Made by a program: the position numbers and the translations under genes
Notes under the pieces: generated by a model
Told to the model about the DNA's origin: nothing
The model's input: only the letters and a program-made list of their open reading frames with translations
Databases searched by the model: none
From: an uncultured Sphingorhabdus sp.
GTDB taxonomy: Bacteria > Pseudomonadota > Alphaproteobacteria > Sphingomonadales > Sphingomonadaceae
NCBI GenBank assembly: GCA_937873665.1
Contig: CALMYW010000269.1
Coordinates: 1-25,203 of the forward strand
Reading direction: 5' to 3'
Length of the DNA: 25,203 nt
Shown: positions 1 to 10,478 of the stretch, piece by piece
How positions within the stretch are numbered: position 1 is the first letter of the stretch
Layout of the letters: each line of letters begins with the position of its first letter

Positions 1-49
1 CCTCGGAAAAATCGCCGATGTCCGGCACTTTGATTTCAATCAGGCTCAT
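1..49 (-). CDS. Lipoyl-domain E2 (dihydrolipoamide acyltransferase) N-terminus, partial
   Basis: Only the first 16 codons are in the window, running off its left edge. They read MSLIEIKVPDIGDFSE, which I recognise as the conserved start of the lipoyl domain of pyruvate or 2-oxoglutarate dehydrogenase E2 proteins of betaproteobacteria; the lipoylated lysine would lie about 30 residues further on. The ATG at 49-47 overlaps, in another frame, the end of the oxidoreductase fragment that spans 36-209, and no normal upstream E1 gene precedes it. aceF is the likeliest identity, but odhB-type E2 proteins begin similarly, so no symbol is given. The very short visible part limits certainty. Confidence 0.5.
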   Translation of the reverse strand, partial: MSLIEIKVPDIGDFSE

Positions 50-209
50 GGTGTGGCAGGTGGGAAACCGGCGCGCCCTGGTAGCCACCGATGTAGCTCA
101 CACCGGATTGCAGCAGGGCTTTGGTGACGGCGAGGATGCCTTCACCATGAAATTCTTCTCCGGCGCCCAGCGACAGGCGTGAGATCTCTTCAGCGAATGA
201 ACGCTCCAT
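36..209 (-). pseudogene. Indolepyruvate ferredoxin oxidoreductase-like gene, 5' fragment
   Basis: An ATG at 209 follows a good ribosome binding site (AGGAGA, about 5 bases upstream). It opens a 57-codon frame starting MERSFAEEISRLSLGAG and containing GVSYIGGYQGAPVSHL, which I recognise as the N-terminal thiamine-diphosphate domain start of large (about 1100-1200 aa) indolepyruvate/2-ketoacid ferredoxin oxidoreductases. The match ends near position 60, after SHL, where the sequence passes directly into the start of the E2 gene; the remaining codons (PHHEPD, stop) are read from that junction. So only about 50 of more than 1000 residues remain and the fragment cannot be functional. The recognition is from memory; a search should settle it. 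Confidence 0.55.
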
Positions 210-224
210 GTTTGTCTCCTGTCG

Positions 225-1301
225 ATGGTGTCTGGCACCTCGACTTGTTGTGTTTTCCAGCCGCTCGGTGGCTGGGCTTTGACTGTTAGCGCGAGCTTAG
301 GTGTCCTGTGCCACGCCGTTCAGCTGACCACCAGCGACCTGGAAATCCAGATCCGCACCACGGCCGAGATGGACGGTGACCCAGGCGACTTCACCACCAC
401 CGTGGGCGCACGCAAACTCATCGACATCCTGCGCACCATGCCCGCTGACCAAACCGTCAGCCTTGAGTCGTCGCAAGCCAAGCTGATCTTGAAGGGCGGC
501 AAGTCCAAGTTCACTTTGCAGACCTTGCCCGCTGAAGACTTCCCGCTGGTGCAAGAAGCCGCCAGCTTCGGCCCCGTGTTCAGCGTGCCGCAAAAAACCC
601 TCAAGCAATTGCTGGGGCAAGTCTCGTTTGCCATGGCCGTGCACGACATCCGTTACTACCTCAACGGCATCTTGTTTGTGGCCGAAGGTAACCGCCTGAG
701 CCTGGTCGCGACCGACGGCCACCGCCTGGCCTTCACTGCTGCCACGCTCGACGTCGAAGTGCCCACCAAACAAGAAGTCATCTTGCCGCGCAAAACCGTG
801 CTCGAGCTGCAGCGCTTGCTGTCGGACGCCGACGGCGCGATCGAGATGCAGTTCGCCAACAACCAGGCCAAGTTCAGCTTTGACGGCATGGAGTTCGTGA
901 CCAAGCTGGTCGAGGGCAAGTTCCCCGACTACAACCGCGTCATCCCCAAAGGCCACAGCAACAACCTGACGCTTGGCCGCCAAGCCCTGCTGTCTTGCCT
1001 GCAGCGCACCGCCATCCTGACCAGCGACAAGTTCAAGGGCGTGCGCCTGAACATCGACCCCGGCACGCTGCGCGTGGCGTCCAACAACGCCGAGCAGGAA
1101 GAGGCGGTGGACGAACTCGACATCGACTACGGTGGCGACAGCATCGAGATCGGCTTCAACGTCACCTACATCATCGACGTGCTCAGCAACATGGGCCAGG
1201 ACATGGTCCGCATCGATCTGGCCGACGCCAACAGCTCGGCGCTGATCACCATCCCCGAGAACGACAACTTCAAATATGTGGTGATGCCGATGCGCATTTA
1301 A
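225..1301 (+). CDS. dnaN: DNA polymerase III sliding clamp (beta subunit), native N-terminus replaced
   Basis: This is the beta clamp, a ring-shaped dimer of three-domain subunits that tethers DNA polymerase III. From about position 315 (AVQLTTSDLEIQIRTTAE) to the C-terminus (KYVVMPMRI) the protein follows Burkholderiales DnaN closely, including the conserved VATDGHRLA segment and the usual C-terminal end. The usual first ~40 residues, which form the first strand and helix of domain I, are absent. In their place the frame runs back through about 30 unrelated codons of what looks like the upstream region of the neighbouring oxidoreductase fragment, to an arbitrary ATG at 225. No good ribosome binding site precedes it. 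A clamp lacking this part should not fold or close normally, so this copy is probably non-functional, or the sequence is chimeric. dnaA, the usual upstream neighbour, is missing, while gyrB downstream is in the usual place. Confidence 0.85.
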   Translation: MVSGTSTCCVFQPLGGWALTVSASLGVLCHAVQLTTSDLEIQIRTTAEMDGDPGDFTTTVGARKLIDILRTMPADQTVSLESSQAKLILKGGKSKFTLQTLPAEDFPLVQEAASFGPVFSVPQKTLKQLLGQVSFAMAVHDIRYYLNGILFVAEGNRLSLVATDGHRLAFTAATLDVEVPTKQEVILPRKTVLELQRLLSDADGAIEMQFANNQAKFSFDGMEFVTKLVEGKFPDYNRVIPKGHSNNLTLGRQALLSCLQRTAILTSDKFKGVRLNIDPGTLRVASNNAEQEEAVDELDIDYGGDSIEIGFNVTYIIDVLSNMGQDMVRIDLADANSSALITIPENDNFKYVVMPMRI

Positions 1302-3998
<2,697 letters not shown>

Positions 3999-4035
3999 GA
4001 CTTATGTCGACAAGAGCAAAGTATTGCCGATTTGA

Positions 4036-4368
4036 ATGCAAAGATTTGCCGGAAAGCCTACTAGAACCCCAGCGGCTTTTTTGTTTGGAGACGTCCAGGC
4101 GCCACATGCTTGCGCCGGAAATCACGGCTTAGATAGAGACCCATGCCTCTTCGAGGCTGGTAGCGGTCGGCTATCAGGGACAGCTTTGCGGCAACTGAGA
4201 ACCAGGCGCCCCCACCTGTTGCAGCTGATTGGCTACCTGATGCTGCATTTGCCAGGAAGGCTGGACGACGCATGGCGCTCACGCGCCATCCGCTACAACC
4301 ACATGCTCAAGGACTTCAGAAACGCCCCAGTCGGCTACGAGCGCATGGTGTCCCGCTTCGGGAACTAG
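4036..4368 (+). other. Unrecognised ORF (110 codons), probably a gene remnant
   Basis: This open frame begins 37 bases after the gyrB stop and overlaps the candidate gyrB terminator. The first half is rich in cysteine, glycine and arginine and looks non-coding. The second half (about residues 55-110, ending YERMVSRFGN) has more protein-like composition, including the string RYNHMLKDFRNAP. I do not recognise it. It may be the tail of a degraded gene, for example a mobile-element or restriction protein, whose true start has been lost. No ribosome binding site supports the ATG at 4036. The stretch 3999-4387 otherwise shows nothing I can name. Confidence 0.2.
4053..4085 (+). terminator. Possible rho-independent terminator after gyrB
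   Basis: A 6-bp stem (AAAGCC at 4053-4058 with GGCTTT at 4074-4079) encloses a 15-base loop and runs into a T-rich stretch (TTTTTTGTTT). It lies 55 bases past the gyrB stop. The loop is long and the stem short, so this is a weak candidate. Confidence 0.4.
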
Positions 4369-4387
4369 CGAGACAGGTTGTGACAGA

Positions 4388-4815
4388 TCACTCGGCTAGC
4401 TTGGCCGCCACGACCTTATTGCCCATCTTGCGCACCGCAGAAATGGCCTGGAGTTGGCTCTTGCGCGGCTTGGATTTACCGGTCTCCCAGTGGTAGACCG
4501 ACTGGGCAGAAACGCCAGCAGTTTGCCCATCTCGGCCGCTGATACGCCCAGCTTCTTGCGCAGATTGGCAAAGCCAGCCACGCGAAAGCGCAGGGATGTG
4601 CCTTCTTCTTCGGTACCTGCCTCAGGCGTGACCTTGGGGGCGGCCTTGCCTTGCTTTTTAACCAACGCCTCCAGAGTGGCCGCGCAACGCTTGAGCGCAG
4701 CGATCTCAGTGCGGTAGCTGACCGTGGCCTTCTTCAAGGACTGGATCTCAGCGCGCACTTCCTTTTTGGCATGACGGCTGATTTCGTCTTTGAGCTGATT
4801 GGCGGAGGTGGACAT
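4388..4815 (-). pseudogene. Helix-turn-helix (XRE-like) regulator with one-base frameshift
   Basis: Read from the ATG at 4815, the frame gives a lysine- and glutamate-rich, probably coiled-coil N-terminus (residues about 1-50, MSTSANQLKDEISRHAKKEV...). This is followed by an XRE-type helix-turn-helix whose first part is FANLRKKLGVSAAEMGKLL. At about 4514 the frame changes. A single missing base there would join GKLLA to VSAQSVYHWETGKSKPRK and a C-terminus ending in VVAAKLAE with a stop at 4388. The reconstructed protein would have 142 residues with the canonical QSVYHWETGKSKP recognition-helix end of this family. As given, the frame continues as an arginine/serine-rich nonsense tail to 4396. 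The break is not in a homopolymer, which argues against a simple read error. Intact relatives are presumably DNA-binding regulators; their target is unknown. Confidence 0.7.
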
Positions 4816-4819
4816 TGGG

Positions 4820-4832
4820 AATTTGCGAAATT
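4820..4832. promoter_or_regulatory. Small palindrome upstream of the helix-turn-helix gene
   Basis: AATTTGCGAAATT, with 5-bp arms and a 3-base centre, lies four bases upstream of the regulator ATG at 4815. Its size and place fit an autoregulatory operator of a small XRE-type protein. This is inference only, and AT-rich palindromes this short occur by chance. Confidence 0.25.
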
Positions 4833-5632
4833 ATGAGATTGCTGATTTTCTGGATTTGAGGCAGGTTAGGGTCATTCGCCCCGTCACAGATGGTTTGTAA
4901 ACATAAATCGAAGACTGAATTGCAGCGCTGCCGGTCATTCGAAAGTCCTGGGGGACAGGTATCAGTCATAGTCCTGTCATCGGTGCCCACCTCTGAAAAC
5001 CAGATCTTGTGTGTCCGCCATGCGCGCTGTACAAGTGGTCGACTGTATTGACCCAGTGAATTCCTGCACTGTGCAGAAACCGCTGGGTCAATACACGACT
5101 TGCATCACATGAGAATTGAAAGACCATTGGTCCGGCAGATCCAGAAGCACGGCAAATGTATTCCAATCACCAACAGGGCCTGGAACCGCTGGAAATCCGT
5201 CGACGCCTGAATATCGGCCTCGGTAGGCCTGGGTTTGCCGGACGCTTACGTTCGAGATTGAATGCGCCTCGATGGAGCGCCCGGCCATGATGGCAGTAGC
5301 CGTGGTGCCCAGTCCCGAAGCGGTTCGATTCTACTTACCCAAAACTATTCTGATCCTGCGCGCCGGAGTCATGGCAGATACTGCATTCGCACAGGACATC
5401 TTCGCCTTCTCGCGACGAACGCTAGCGCCGCACAAACGAATTCGTCGCACCGAGTTTGCCGATTAACTGTCCAAGACCTTGTCGGGAAAGATCTGACAGA
5501 TCAAGGTACGCCATGCGCAGCAAAGGGTTTAACAAAAGGCGGAGCCGATGCGAATACTTTTCAGGAAGAGGGACTTTCTGTGAGCCCCAATGAGGCCGTG
5601 CTCTTATCCTTGGAGGCCCCCACGCCTTCCAA
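4833..5632. other. About 800 bp without a recognisable gene
   Basis: Between the broken regulator and the alpha/beta hydrolase gene both strands hold only short overlapping frames (up to 130 codons at 5262-5654, plus; 66 codons at 5088-5288, minus). None has a convincing ribosome binding site, consistent protein-like composition or a product I recognise. The nested inverted repeat at 5044-5095 is the only clear structure. The stretch may be the remains of one or more decayed genes between the housekeeping block and the catabolic block. Confidence 0.5.
5044..5095. repeat. Nested inverted repeat (13-bp outer, 6-bp inner arms)
   Basis: The outer arms TGTATTGACCCAG (5044-5056) and CTGGGTCAATACA (5083-5095) are perfect reverse complements. 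Inside them CTGCAC (5064-5069) and GTGCAG (5071-5076) form a second perfect dyad around a single T. Folded as one strand this gives a stem, two short internal strands and an apical hairpin. There is no T-run, so it is not an ordinary terminator. It could be a transposon end relic, a recombination site or a binding site. Confidence 0.7.
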
Positions 5633-6505
5633 TCAGCGCCAGTTGGCAAGCTGAGTTCGAAGTGCGGTCACAAGGGCCAAAGGTTCATCAAGCATGACGT
5701 GATGCCGGGAGTTGGGAATTTCGGTCATGGGTAAGATCCCGGTGAATTTCTCACGGCAAAGTCGGCGCACGGAGTCGTCGAAGCGGGCCGTTAATGCTCC
5801 CCACATGAGGGCAACAGGGCAACGCATTGCCAGCAGATCCGACACGAAACTGGGCTTGCGCCGTTGCGAAAGCGCTGCTGGATCGAACTTCCAGCGCCAG
5901 CCACCGTCCTCTGCTTTGATGGAGTGCTGCGCGATATGCTGGAGGTAGAAGGCGCAGTTCACGTCCTGTTTGGGAACCACTTTGAATCGAGCGAGCGCGC
6001 TGTCTCGATCGGGGTAGATCCTGGGCTGAGGGTTGGCCAGATCAAAGGGCGACGGATCTTTGAGTTCCGGCTCTTGCGGTGGCCAATCCACCACGACGAT
6101 GCCGGCCAACTGCTCACCGTAGGCATTGCCCGCCAGGATCGCGACCATCCCGCCTAGGCTGTGGCCAACCAACAAAGGCTTGCGCCCTGGTGCTAAGGTT
6201 TGCGCGACGGTGACAACCTGCTGCGCATATCGCTCGCGCTCGTATCGGCCGGTGTGGGAGCTGTCTCCCATGCCCGCCAGGTCGGGTGCGATCACGTAGT
6301 AATCCTCTGCGAAAAAGGGGGCAATGAATCGCCACCACTCGCCGCAGGCTGCATTGCCGTGGATCAGCACCAACGGCGGCTTAGTCACATCACCCCAAGT
6401 GATGTAATGAATCCAGGCGCCGTCCACGTCGATGAACCCTTCCCAGCTTGATTCGGCGAGCGCCGTTTGTGCCCAATGAGGGAAATCAGTCTGAGGGAAA
6501 GTCAT
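5633..6505 (-). CDS. Alpha/beta-fold hydrolase
   Basis: A 290-aa alpha/beta hydrolase of the general esterase/meta-cleavage-hydrolase type. The oxyanion-hole motif HGNAACGEWW is at about residues 49-58, the nucleophile elbow GHSLGG is at about 114-119 (Ser116), and the catalytic histidine is expected in NSRHHVMLDEP (His268 or 269). The acid is probably the aspartate in the ARFDDSVRR segment. No signal peptide is seen, so it should be cytoplasmic. It is the last gene of the lower catabolic operon, 90 bases after the acyl-CoA ligase stop; no strong ribosome binding site precedes the ATG at 6505. In context it may open a lactone or ester, hydrolyse a ring-cleavage product or remove CoA from a dead-end thioester; the sequence does not decide among these. 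Confidence 0.88.
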   Translation of the reverse strand: MTFPQTDFPHWAQTALAESSWEGFIDVDGAWIHYITWGDVTKPPLVLIHGNAACGEWWRFIAPFFAEDYYVIAPDLAGMGDSSHTGRYERERYAQQVVTVAQTLAPGRKPLLVGHSLGGMVAILAGNAYGEQLAGIVVVDWPPQEPELKDPSPFDLANPQPRIYPDRDSALARFKVVPKQDVNCAFYLQHIAQHSIKAEDGGWRWKFDPAALSQRRKPSFVSDLLAMRCPVALMWGALTARFDDSVRRLCREKFTGILPMTEIPNSRHHVMLDEPLALVTALRTQLANWR

Positions 6506-6595
6506 GTTAGCAATCCATGGTCATCATCACGTCCTGCCGGCCACCGGTATCGCCTTGGCGAGACGAGCCAATAGCCGCTAGGCATGCGGATTTGC

Positions 6596-8275
6596 TTATT
6601 CAGCGCGGGCATCTTCTTGTGCTTGCAGTTCGCGCCACTGAATCTTGCCGTTGTAAGCCTTAGGCAGTTCACGAACAAATTCGACGCTGCGAGGATACTT
6701 GTAAGCGGCCATGCGCTCTTTGGACCAAGCAATAATATCGGCCTCGCTCGCTTGAGCGCCAGGCCTTAGCACGACCAGCGCCTTCGCGGTCTCGCCACGG
6801 TAAGCGTCTTTTTTGCCGATCACACACGCCTCGGCAATGGCTGGGTGCTCATACAGTTTATTCTCCACTTCGGAAGGCCAAATCTTAAAGCCCGAGGCAT
6901 TGATCATCCTCTTGATCCTATCGGCCATGAAATGGTAGCCTTCCGTGTCGCGATATCCAATGTCGCCCGTTCGGAAATACTTGACTCCATCGATATCGAC
7001 AAATGAGCTTTTCGTCTCGTCGTCTCTTGCCCAGTAGCCCTTGAAGACCTGAGGGCCGTGAATCAAAATTTCTCCCATTTCTTCAACGCCCTTAAGGTTG
7101 CCATTTTCCGGGTCTGCAATGACCACGCTGGTATTGAAGAAAGGGACGCCCAGGCATTGCCGCTTTGGTCGGCTCAGCGGGTTCACAATGGCGGCCGCTG
7201 CCGTCTCGGTGAGGCCGTAGCCCTCGATGAAATGAATGCCCAAGGATTGGTGAATTTTGTCGGCCAATCCCTGGGGCATCGAGGCGCCGCCGAACAGCAC
7301 GCATGAGAGGCTGGAAAGGTCGTGCCGCACGTGTTCATCGTTGGCCAAAAGATCTACTAGGGCTGTGGGCGCAATCGCAGCGTGACGGACCTGATAGCGC
7401 GCAATCAGTTGCGCCGCGAGGCTTCTGTCCCACCTTGGCTGGACCACGATCGTTGCACCCGCCATCAAGGGGACGTTGACCGAGTGGGAAAGCCCTGAGC
7501 CATGGGACATGGGGGCAACCCCAAGGCACACGGTGGCGGACGTAAGGCCGTACCAATAGCCGCCGCCTTGCGCCGTGTGCATGAAAGTGTTGTGCGAATG
7601 CATGCAGCCCTTCGGAATCCCGGTGGAGCCGGAGGTGTAGGGAAGAATAGCGAGGTCTTCGCCGCTGGCCAGGGGGGCCCTTGCTTGCAGGCCTGCATCC
7701 ATCACCTCCTGCCATGCAGTGCAACCAGTGAGTTCGGAGTTGGGACTCTTGATCCAGTCGGGCAAATCGAACTCGGCCACGGCGGGTAGATAATCACCGT
7801 ATGCGGTAGTAATAATAGCTTTGACGTCGGTCTCTGCCACTGCGGCAAGCGCAGTCTCCGCCAGATCGCGGGCGCTGACCAAGACCGTAGCCCCTGCGTC
7901 ACGAAGCACTGTGCGTAACTCATCAACTCCATACATGGGACTTACGGGAACCACTACGGCATCAGCACGCAAGGTGCCCGCGTAGGCAATCAGCCATTGC
8001 GGGCAGTTCTGCATATACAGCGCGATCCGGTCGCCGCGGCCAACGCCGGCTTTGTGCTGCAGCCAGCCCGCGAATCGCTGGGCTAGGTCCATCCACTGCT
8101 GATACGTGATTTCCTGGCCAAAATAGGCGATGGCAGTGCGATCGCCATAGCGATTGGCGGAGTGCGCCAAGTTCTGAAAGAGGGTGTTTTGCGCCACGCG
8201 GAATGTTCGCGTGAGATGGGGTGGCCAATAGCTATTAACACCATCACCTGCCCTCATTACTTTGTTTGCGTACAT
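6596..8275 (-). CDS. Acyl-CoA ligase (AMP-forming)
   Basis: A 559-aa member of the ANL adenylating superfamily. It activates a carboxylic acid with ATP to the acyl-adenylate and then to the CoA thioester. The phosphate-binding loop LPYTSGSTGIPKG is at about residues 211-223, the adenine-binding motif EGYGLTETA at 351-359, the hinge region RTGDIGYRD follows, and the adenylation lysine is in NGKIQWREL (Lys544). The glutamine/tryptophan after GKI is unusual (ILRREL is common), but the key lysine is kept. A ribosome binding site (GAAGAGG) supports the ATG at 8275. The gene follows the Bug protein gene and precedes the hydrolase, so it is the likely entry step for the imported acid. Substrate class (long-chain, aromatic or alicyclic) cannot be read from the sequence. 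Confidence 0.93.
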   Translation of the reverse strand: MYANKVMRAGDGVNSYWPPHLTRTFRVAQNTLFQNLAHSANRYGDRTAIAYFGQEITYQQWMDLAQRFAGWLQHKAGVGRGDRIALYMQNCPQWLIAYAGTLRADAVVVPVSPMYGVDELRTVLRDAGATVLVSARDLAETALAAVAETDVKAIITTAYGDYLPAVAEFDLPDWIKSPNSELTGCTAWQEVMDAGLQARAPLASGEDLAILPYTSGSTGIPKGCMHSHNTFMHTAQGGGYWYGLTSATVCLGVAPMSHGSGLSHSVNVPLMAGATIVVQPRWDRSLAAQLIARYQVRHAAIAPTALVDLLANDEHVRHDLSSLSCVLFGGASMPQGLADKIHQSLGIHFIEGYGLTETAAAAIVNPLSRPKRQCLGVPFFNTSVVIADPENGNLKGVEEMGEILIHGPQVFKGYWARDDETKSSFVDIDGVKYFRTGDIGYRDTEGYHFMADRIKRMINASGFKIWPSEVENKLYEHPAIAEACVIGKKDAYRGETAKALVVLRPGAQASEADIIAWSKERMAAYKYPRSVEFVRELPKAYNGKIQWRELQAQEDARAE

Positions 8276-8503
8276 TTCGTGCCTCTTCAGTTCAGAATAT
8301 TCAATCGAATATAGACCTCGGCACCCTTAGCCAAGGAGAATTTGGGGCGAAAATCTCTCGCATATTTCAGTGCGTGCATAGCTCTATTCAAAAAGGGAGG
8401 GGCAAATTCATCCCAGCAGTCGCAGCTTAATTGCAACGAGACCGGAGCCCTCTGAGCACCGTCGATCAAATTAACCGCAATTTGCCGCCCGGCACTGCCA
8501 TAA
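8276..8503. other. Intergenic spacer between Bug protein and acyl-CoA ligase genes
   Basis: There are 228 bases between the Bug protein stop (8504) and the ligase start (8275). A 60-codon minus-strand frame (8287-8469) has no ribosome binding site or recognisable features and I do not call it a gene. The spacer is long for this operon and could hold a secondary promoter for the ligase and hydrolase; no clear promoter was seen. Confidence 0.4.
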
Positions 8504-9487
8504 TTAATCTAGTTTCACGCCCGACGCCTTGACCAGTTTGGCGATGATTGGGCTACTGTCATCAAAGGCTTTTCGAGTATTCGCGCTGCTGTCGCCAGTG
8601 CCGCGCAAGCCATAGATCTGGAACCGGGCCTTCATGCCCGTTGACGCAACCGCTTCCCGCGCTGCCGCTTCGATCTTGTCGGCCACGGGAGTGGGCACGC
8701 CCGCCGGCATCAACATGAGGATGCCGCCCATGACTTGAAACTCGTCATCGCGCAGACCGGCTTCGGTGAAGGTGGGCACATCGGGCATCTGCGGGAAACG
8801 CCTTGGTCCGGTGACGGCAAGGGCACGCATGCGGCCGGACGCGACATGGGCCGCTGCCGACCCGAAAATGGAGAGCCCCCAAGAGATTTGACCGCCAATA
8901 ATGTCTTGCAGCATAGGTCCCTCCCCTTTGTAAGGGACGTGGGTCATCTCCAGATTGCGCGAAATACTTAGGTATTCGCTGAGCAGGTGTCCGGCGGACC
9001 CAGTGCTGTAGGAGCCATAGCTGACCTTGCCGCGATTAGCCGCCGCCCACTGGAGAAACTCCCGCAAATTTTTGACCGGCACATCCTTGTTGACTACGAG
9101 CACGAGATCCGCTTCGCAGATTTGAGTGACAAACTTCAAATCGCGTGTGACGTCGTAGGCTATCTTCGGGAACAAGTGCGGCATGTAGAGGATGGGCGTA
9201 CTGTGCGTTAGAAGTAACGTGTGGCCATCTGCGGGAGAACGAGCCACGGCTTGGGCGGCAAGCATGCCGGACGCGCCCGCTTTGCTCACCACAATGATCG
9301 TGGTGCCCAGAATTTGACCCATGCGCGCGGCCAATTCGCGGCCTAGCACATCGACCGCGCCGCCGGGCGGCGTCGACAGAACCAGCGTCGTGGTTTTGCT
9401 CGACGTCGGCTGAGCCAGAGCGCCGCCCACAGCGAGAAGGCTGGCACTGCCTAACAAATTTCTCCGGGAAATCAATGGAAATTTCAT
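8504..9487 (-). CDS. TctC/Bug-family periplasmic solute-binding protein (lower operon)
   Basis: A 327-aa tripartite tricarboxylate transporter receptor (Bug) protein, which binds organic anions in the periplasm. The start MKFPLISRRNLLGSASLLAV carries a twin-arginine pair, a hydrophobic segment and an ALAQP cleavage-like site near residue 26, suggesting Tat or Sec export. Family landmarks include the PPGGAVDVLGRELA loop, the segment VVSKAGASGMLAAQAVA and YGSYSTGSAGHLLSEYL, followed by HVPYKGEGPMLQDIIGGQ. A strong ribosome binding site (AGGAGA) precedes the ATG at 9487. No TctA/TctB membrane genes are nearby, which is common for Bug proteins in Burkholderiales. Its place between the SDR and acyl-CoA ligase genes suggests it binds the pathway's carboxylate substrate. 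Confidence 0.93.
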   Translation of the reverse strand: MKFPLISRRNLLGSASLLAVGGALAQPTSSKTTTLVLSTPPGGAVDVLGRELAARMGQILGTTIIVVSKAGASGMLAAQAVARSPADGHTLLLTHSTPILYMPHLFPKIAYDVTRDLKFVTQICEADLVLVVNKDVPVKNLREFLQWAAANRGKVSYGSYSTGSAGHLLSEYLSISRNLEMTHVPYKGEGPMLQDIIGGQISWGLSIFGSAAAHVASGRMRALAVTGPRRFPQMPDVPTFTEAGLRDDEFQVMGGILMLMPAGVPTPVADKIEAAAREAVASTGMKARFQIYGLRGTGDSSANTRKAFDDSSPIIAKLVKASGVKLD

Positions 9488-9573
9488 GAAAGTCTCCTAA
9501 TATATTTATTGATTTGATCGGTTGGGGCGGGGTAGCCTGAAGCTCAATGGCAAATCTGTTTGCACTGCGGCAC

Positions 9574-9621
9574 ATGCCTGTCGATGGCATTGAGGGAAGG
9601 GCGCTGGCCAGACGCCTTTCC
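9574..9621 (-). terminator. Two adjacent hairpins between SDR and Bug genes
   Basis: Just after the SDR stop (9631) the minus-strand transcript could form a 9-bp stem with one mismatch (9595-9603 with 9613-9621, 9-base loop), then a second smaller one with ATGCC/GGCAT arms at about 9574-9590. Neither is followed by a T-run. This looks more like a processing or attenuation structure inside the operon than a full terminator. Confidence 0.3.
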
Positions 9622-9630
9622 AGTGTGTAA

Positions 9631-10449
9631 TCAGGCCCCGCCGGAAACCAAAATAGTTTGGCCCGAGATGTAGTCCGATTCGGGCATGCAGTACATGGCT
9701 ACCGCGCCCGCCGCTTCGTGTGCATGGCCGGGCCGGCCCAAGGGGCAGCGCTGAGAGAAGGCTTGAACAGCGTGCGGACCCACACCAACCGCCAGTTGGC
9801 GGCCTTCGATTTCGATGGTTTTGGCTTCGGTGGTCGGCTCGGTCAGACGAGTCTCGATCCAGCCGAATGCAACGCAGTTAACGTTGACCTTCAGTCTCCC
9901 CCATTCTTTAGATAGGGTTTTCGTCAGGCCAATGACGCCGGCTTTTGCGGCACTGTAATTGGTTTGGCCCGGGTTACCATTGATGCCTGAACTGGAGGAA
10001 ATATTTACGACCTTGCGGAATACCTCGCGGTTTTCAGCAGCCTCTTTTTTCGCGGCTGCACTGATCACCGGGTACGCTGCTCGCAGGATACGAAATGGAG
10101 CAGTCAGGTGTACATCCAGGATTGCATGCCACTGTTCGTCCGTCATCTTCTGAATAACAGCATCCCAAGTGTAGCCCGCATTATTGACAATGATGTCAAT
10201 GCCTCTGAAATTATCCATGGCCGTTCTAATGAAGCGATCGGCAAAATCAGGTGCGGTGACGCTACCCACGCAGGCGACAGCTTCTCCACCTTTAGACTTG
10301 ATGGCGGCCACGGTCTCATTTGCTGGCTCTGCATCGAGATCATTGATGACGAGTCGCGCCCCTTCATTGGCTAATTGAAAAGCCAAACTTTGGCCAATGC
10401 CACGACCAGATCCAGTAATCAATGCTACTTTACCGTCAAGTTTTCCCAT
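9631..10449 (-). CDS. Short-chain dehydrogenase/reductase (probable 3-hydroxyacyl-CoA dehydrogenase)
   Basis: A 272-aa classical SDR of the FabG-like group. The Rossmann motif TGSGRGIG is at residues 12-19, NNAG at 89-92, catalytic serines lie in NISSSSG (about 151-154), and the YxxxK pair is Tyr165/Lys169 in NYSAAK. The aspartate in VINDLDA after the second strand favours NAD over NADP. I chose the ATG at 10449 because AAGGAGC lies just upstream; the frame extends to 10482 without support. Between a hydratase pair and a thiolase in the same operon, it most likely oxidises the 3-hydroxyacyl-CoA to the 3-oxoacyl-CoA. It is somewhat longer than typical FabG (about 245 aa), with extra residues after helix alpha-E (SAAAKKEAAENREVFRK) and before the C-terminus. 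Confidence 0.92.
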   Translation of the reverse strand: MGKLDGKVALITGSGRGIGQSLAFQLANEGARLVINDLDAEPANETVAAIKSKGGEAVACVGSVTAPDFADRFIRTAMDNFRGIDIIVNNAGYTWDAVIQKMTDEQWHAILDVHLTAPFRILRAAYPVISAAAKKEAAENREVFRKVVNISSSSGINGNPGQTNYSAAKAGVIGLTKTLSKEWGRLKVNVNCVAFGWIETRLTEPTTEAKTIEIEGRQLAVGVGPHAVQAFSQRCPLGRPGHAHEAAGAVAMYCMPESDYISGQTILVSGGA

Positions 10450-10478
10450 TGTTAGCTCCTTCAGTATCGATCGAGTTC

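Noticed and set aside
5262..5654. A 130-codon plus-strand frame before the alpha/beta hydrolase stop.
   Set aside because: It ends inside the hydrolase gene on the opposite strand, has no ribosome binding site and no protein-like motif.
8287..8469. A 60-codon minus-strand frame between the Bug and acyl-CoA ligase genes.
   Set aside because: No ribosome binding site, no known motif, and unremarkable composition; treated as spacer.
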